Positions 5,660 to 6,993 of a stretch of DNA of 6,993 bases are shown in pieces. This DNA comes from Ruminiclostridium sp. (GTDB lineage Bacteria; Bacillota_A; Clostridia; Oscillospirales; Ruminococcaceae), in the NCBI GenBank assembly GCA_017550775.1, contig JAFZOA010000189.1:1-6993 (forward strand), read 5' to 3'. The position numbers and the translations under genes are program-made. The number at the start of each line of letters is the position of its first letter. The stretch's first letter is position 1. The notes below the pieces were generated by a model. The model was not told where the DNA came from, made no database searches, and saw only the letters and a program-made list of their open reading frames with translations.

Positions 5660-6973
5660 ATGGAAAACACTATTCTTTCGGTAAAAGACCTCACCGTTTC
5701 ATTCAAGACTGACTCGGGTACGGTACACTCCGTGCGCGGGGTATCCTTCGACCTGAAAAAGGGAGAGACCCTCGCGGTAGTGGGAGAATCCGGTTCCGGC
5801 AAGTCTGTCACCGCGAAGTCTATACTCGGCATTAATCCCCGTAACACGGTCTATGAGGGTGGAAGCATTGAATACAAGGGCGACGATCTTCTTGCGTTCA
5901 GCGATAAGGCTATGGACGAGCTGCGCGGTAACGAGATCTCTATGATATTCCAGGATCCGCTGTCCTCGCTCGACCCTGTTATGCGCATAGGCGACCAGCT
6001 CATGGAAGCGATAAAGTTCAACAACATATCCCGCTGCCGGAACGCCGCAAAGGCGCACAAGATAATAACAAAAGCGCTGCTTAAAGCCATGGAGAAGGCG
6101 GGCTGCGCGGACACCACTGTCAACGCAGAAAATGCCGGGAAGGCAATAGAACATGTAATGAAAGGCCGTCCGAGCAGAACATTTCTCCGCGTCATGCGAA
6201 GATACGCCGACATGGACAGAGAGAGCTTCTCCGACCCGGCGGCTGCGGCAGAGACCCTGATAAAGAGGCTCAACGACAAAATGCGCATAAGCACGGAGCG
6301 TATCACTAAGGCGCAGATGCGCGAAAAAGCGATCGCCGCGCTTCGTGACGTTGGTATAAAGGAACCGGAAAAGCGTCTTAAGCAGTACCCCCACGAGTTC
6401 TCGGGCGGTATGCGTCAGCGTATAGTAATAGCCATCGCGCTTAGCTCCGACCCGGAGATACTGATATGCGACGAGCCTACCACAGCCCTCGACGTTACCG
6501 TTCAGGCGCAGATACTTGAGCTTATCGACGAGCTCAAGGTCAGAAAAAATATCTCCGTCCTGTTCATCACCCATAACTTAGGCGTAGTCGCGGAGATCGC
6601 GGACAGAGTAGCTGTCATGTACGCGGGCAAGATCGTCGAGTACGGCACTGCACACGAGATCTTCTACGACCCGAAGCACCCCTACACATGGGCGCTGCTG
6701 TCCTCGGTGCCGACCCTCGACAGCAAGGAACGGCTCGAATCTATCCCCGGTTCTCCGCCGGATATGCGGTTTCCGCCGAAGGGTGACGCATTTGCCGCCC
6801 GCAACAAGTATGCCCTTGAACTCGACTTTGAACTCCAGCCGCCCATGTTTAAGGTGACGGACTCTCACTACGCTGCAACGTGGCTGCTGCACCCGGAGGC
6901 GCCCAAGCCGGAGCTTCCGGAGCAGATAAAGCAGCGCAATCTGAAATACGACCCGGAGGTGAGCGGCAGATGA
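5660..6973 (+). CDS. oppD: Oligopeptide ABC transporter ATPase OppD with helical insertion
   Basis: A 437-residue cytoplasmic ATPase that powers peptide import with OppF. The start is at 5660, with GGAG (5646-5649) upstream. An in-frame ATG at 5615 inside oppC is less likely. Motifs are complete: Walker A GESGSGKS (42-49), Q-loop Gln98, signature SGGMRQR (248-254), Walker B ILICDEP with catalytic Glu272, and switch His305 in FITHNLG. The C-terminal oligo_HPY region starts near 329 (HPYTWALLSSVPTLD at 340-354). Two features are unusual. About 90 additional residues (roughly 123-220), Ala/Lys/Arg-rich and probably helical, sit between the Q-loop and the signature. At the positions where classical OppD has four cluster-binding cysteines, this protein has Asp376, Asn382, Asp389 and Thr407. 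The gene lies 19 nt after oppC, and its stop overlaps the next start (ATGA), so the subunits are probably translationally coupled. Confidence 0.94.
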   Translation: MENTILSVKDLTVSFKTDSGTVHSVRGVSFDLKKGETLAVVGESGSGKSVTAKSILGINPRNTVYEGGSIEYKGDDLLAFSDKAMDELRGNEISMIFQDPLSSLDPVMRIGDQLMEAIKFNNISRCRNAAKAHKIITKALLKAMEKAGCADTTVNAENAGKAIEHVMKGRPSRTFLRVMRRYADMDRESFSDPAAAAETLIKRLNDKMRISTERITKAQMREKAIAALRDVGIKEPEKRLKQYPHEFSGGMRQRIVIAIALSSDPEILICDEPTTALDVTVQAQILELIDELKVRKNISVLFITHNLGVVAEIADRVAVMYAGKIVEYGTAHEIFYDPKHPYTWALLSSVPTLDSKERLESIPGSPPDMRFPPKGDAFAARNKYALELDFELQPPMFKVTDSHYAATWLLHPEAPKPELPEQIKQRNLKYDPEVSGR

Positions 6974-6993
6974 GCAGTGAATACATACTCGAA
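6970..6993 (+). CDS. oppF: Start of second oligopeptide ABC transporter ATPase (partial)
   Basis: A new reading frame, MSSEYILE, opens at the ATGA overlap with the oppD stop and runs off the window end. It is preceded by a near-ideal ribosome site GGAGGTGA (6955-6962), 7 nt from the ATG. Only 8 codons are visible, so the OppF identity rests on operon order (A-B-C-D-F is standard) and on OppD normally pairing with OppF, not on the sequence itself. Confidence 0.65.

Noticed and set aside
5699..6574. Open frame of about 290 codons on the - strand opposite oppD.
   Set aside because: Same explanation: antisense shadow of a well-conserved ATPase gene with no ribosome site or motif.

Overview
The window looks like chromosomal DNA from a gut- or rumen-type Clostridia bacterium, most likely in the Ruminococcus/Oscillospiraceae group. 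This is inferred from several things: strong AGGAGG-type ribosome binding sites, moderate GC content with frequent ATA isoleucine codons, a Gram-positive lipoprotein-anchored oligopeptide transporter, and Nif11-type leader peptides. All genes are on the + strand.

Left part (1-834): three consecutive small genes encode peptides of 80, 85 and 45 residues. Each carries the same double-glycine processing motif, E-(L/I)-(D/E)-D-D-E-A-E-A-A-A-G-G, followed by an unrelated C-terminal 'core' of 9, 44 or 16 residues. The first has a complete Nif11-like leader. The second and third keep only the end of the leader around the cleavage site. They look like RiPP or secreted-peptide precursors read from one transcript that enters from the left, and a clear intrinsic terminator (803-834) closes the unit. 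Modification, protease and export genes are not in the window and may lie to the left.

Middle part (835-1240): there is no gene here. It holds a consensus sigma-A type promoter (TTGACA, 17 bp, TATAAT; 950-978). Directly abutting the -10 box is a compact 180-bp element (978-1157) with 21-bp near-perfect terminal inverted repeats starting in TTAA, most simply a MITE. It sits between the promoter and the next gene, so a transcript from this promoter would have a roughly 256-nt 5' leader beginning with the element.

Right part (1241-6993): an oligopeptide ABC importer operon in the order oppA-oppB-oppC-oppD-oppF, tightly spaced or overlapping. It encodes a lipoprotein substrate-binding protein, two membrane permeases, an ATPase, and the first 8 codons of the second ATPase. 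OppC carries a large extra extracytoplasmic domain between its first two membrane segments. OppD carries an extra helical insertion of about 90 residues before its ABC signature, and it lacks the C-terminal cysteines that bind an iron-sulfur cluster in classical OppD proteins. The terminator and the separate promoter indicate that the peptide genes and the transporter are separate transcription units, so any functional link is only a hypothesis.
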